DNA of 54,546 nucleotides from Actinomycetota bacterium (GTDB lineage Bacteria; Actinomycetota; Actinomycetes; Actinomycetales; Microbacteriaceae): the NCBI GenBank assembly GCA_018268455.1, contig JAFDWM010000006.1:1-54546 (forward strand), read 5' to 3'. Within the stretch, counting starts at the first letter, position 1; every line of letters begins with the position of its first letter. The notes below the pieces were generated by a model. The model was not told where the DNA came from. It did not search any database and worked only from the letters and a program-made list of their open reading frames with translations. Both the position numbers and the translations under genes were made by a program. This document shows positions 54,503 through 54,546 of this stretch, piece by piece.

Positions 54503-54546
54503 AGGTCGAGGTCTTCCAGGATGGGAGTTCCTACACTGCCCATTCG
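54450..54546. mobile_element. End of an ISL3-like insertion sequence (window edge)
   Basis: From 54450 the sequence reads GGCTCTTCGCAGTTGAGGGT, beginning with the GGCTCTTC terminal repeat typical of ISL3-family elements. The preceding 8 bp (CATTTGCG, 54442-54449) would be the target duplication usual for the family. The element runs off the window; no transposase is visible in the 97 bp present. Confidence 0.6.

Overview
The window is chromosomal DNA of a high-GC actinobacterium, most likely Microbacterium or a close relative in the Microbacteriaceae. The pointers are gene content (Lsr2, CarD, fused IspDF, DUF3027, DUF3263, LytR_C, an XPB-type helicase pair, a DtxR/IdeR regulator), strong GC3 bias, and many GTG/TTG starts. 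No database search was possible; identifications rest on motifs and familiar gene order.

Layout. 1-56: nothing recognisable. 57-6529: YgfZ, fused PabA-PabB with unusual in-frame repeats, a methyltransferase, an exported intradiol-dioxygenase lipoprotein, and GpmA. 6598-9493: phosphate control (PhoU divergent from SenX3-RegX3). 9563-19608: an order shared with mycobacteria, LpqE-like lipoprotein / CarD / IspDF / CysS / RlmB, interrupted by a PadR-controlled ABC exporter operon and a zinc-type reductase. 19793-23203: NAD(P)-binding protein, DUF4032 protein and a sugar-type ABC ATPase. 23363-28145: a NarL-type two-component pair, two membrane proteins and an orphan histidine kinase that has apparently lost its response regulator. 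28353-34923: DsbA-like protein without cysteines, tRNA-Thr, sulfatase, SRAP protein, YdcZ-type transporter, nitroreductase, MsrB, DUF3263, LytR_C. 34942-39572: GroEL with two CIRCE operators, a WXG100 protein and an OmpR-type two-component pair. 39666-48845: FMN reductase, a 44-aa zinc ribbon, FAD reductase, XPB helicase plus partner, cold-shock protein/DUF3027, SerC, DtxR. 49131-54546: twin M23 peptidases with similar leaders, HNH nuclease, tRNA-Arg, Lsr2, an SMR exporter, and a LuxR regulator divergent from a DUF485/acetate-type symporter operon whose symporter gene is cut by an insertion sequence at the right edge.

The most unusual signal is a composite repeat: GGATCC-containing tandem arrays lying directly 5' of 77-81 bp nested palindromes. 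It occurs in frame inside the PabAB linker (two copies), between the reductase and cysS (two copies), and with an unrelated sequence but the same architecture at 20444-20668. GGATCC itself is strongly over-represented across much of the window. A second recurring pattern is a TAnnnT-like -10 hexamer ending 6-8 nt before an ATG/GTG, seen at well over ten genes and implying widespread leaderless transcription.
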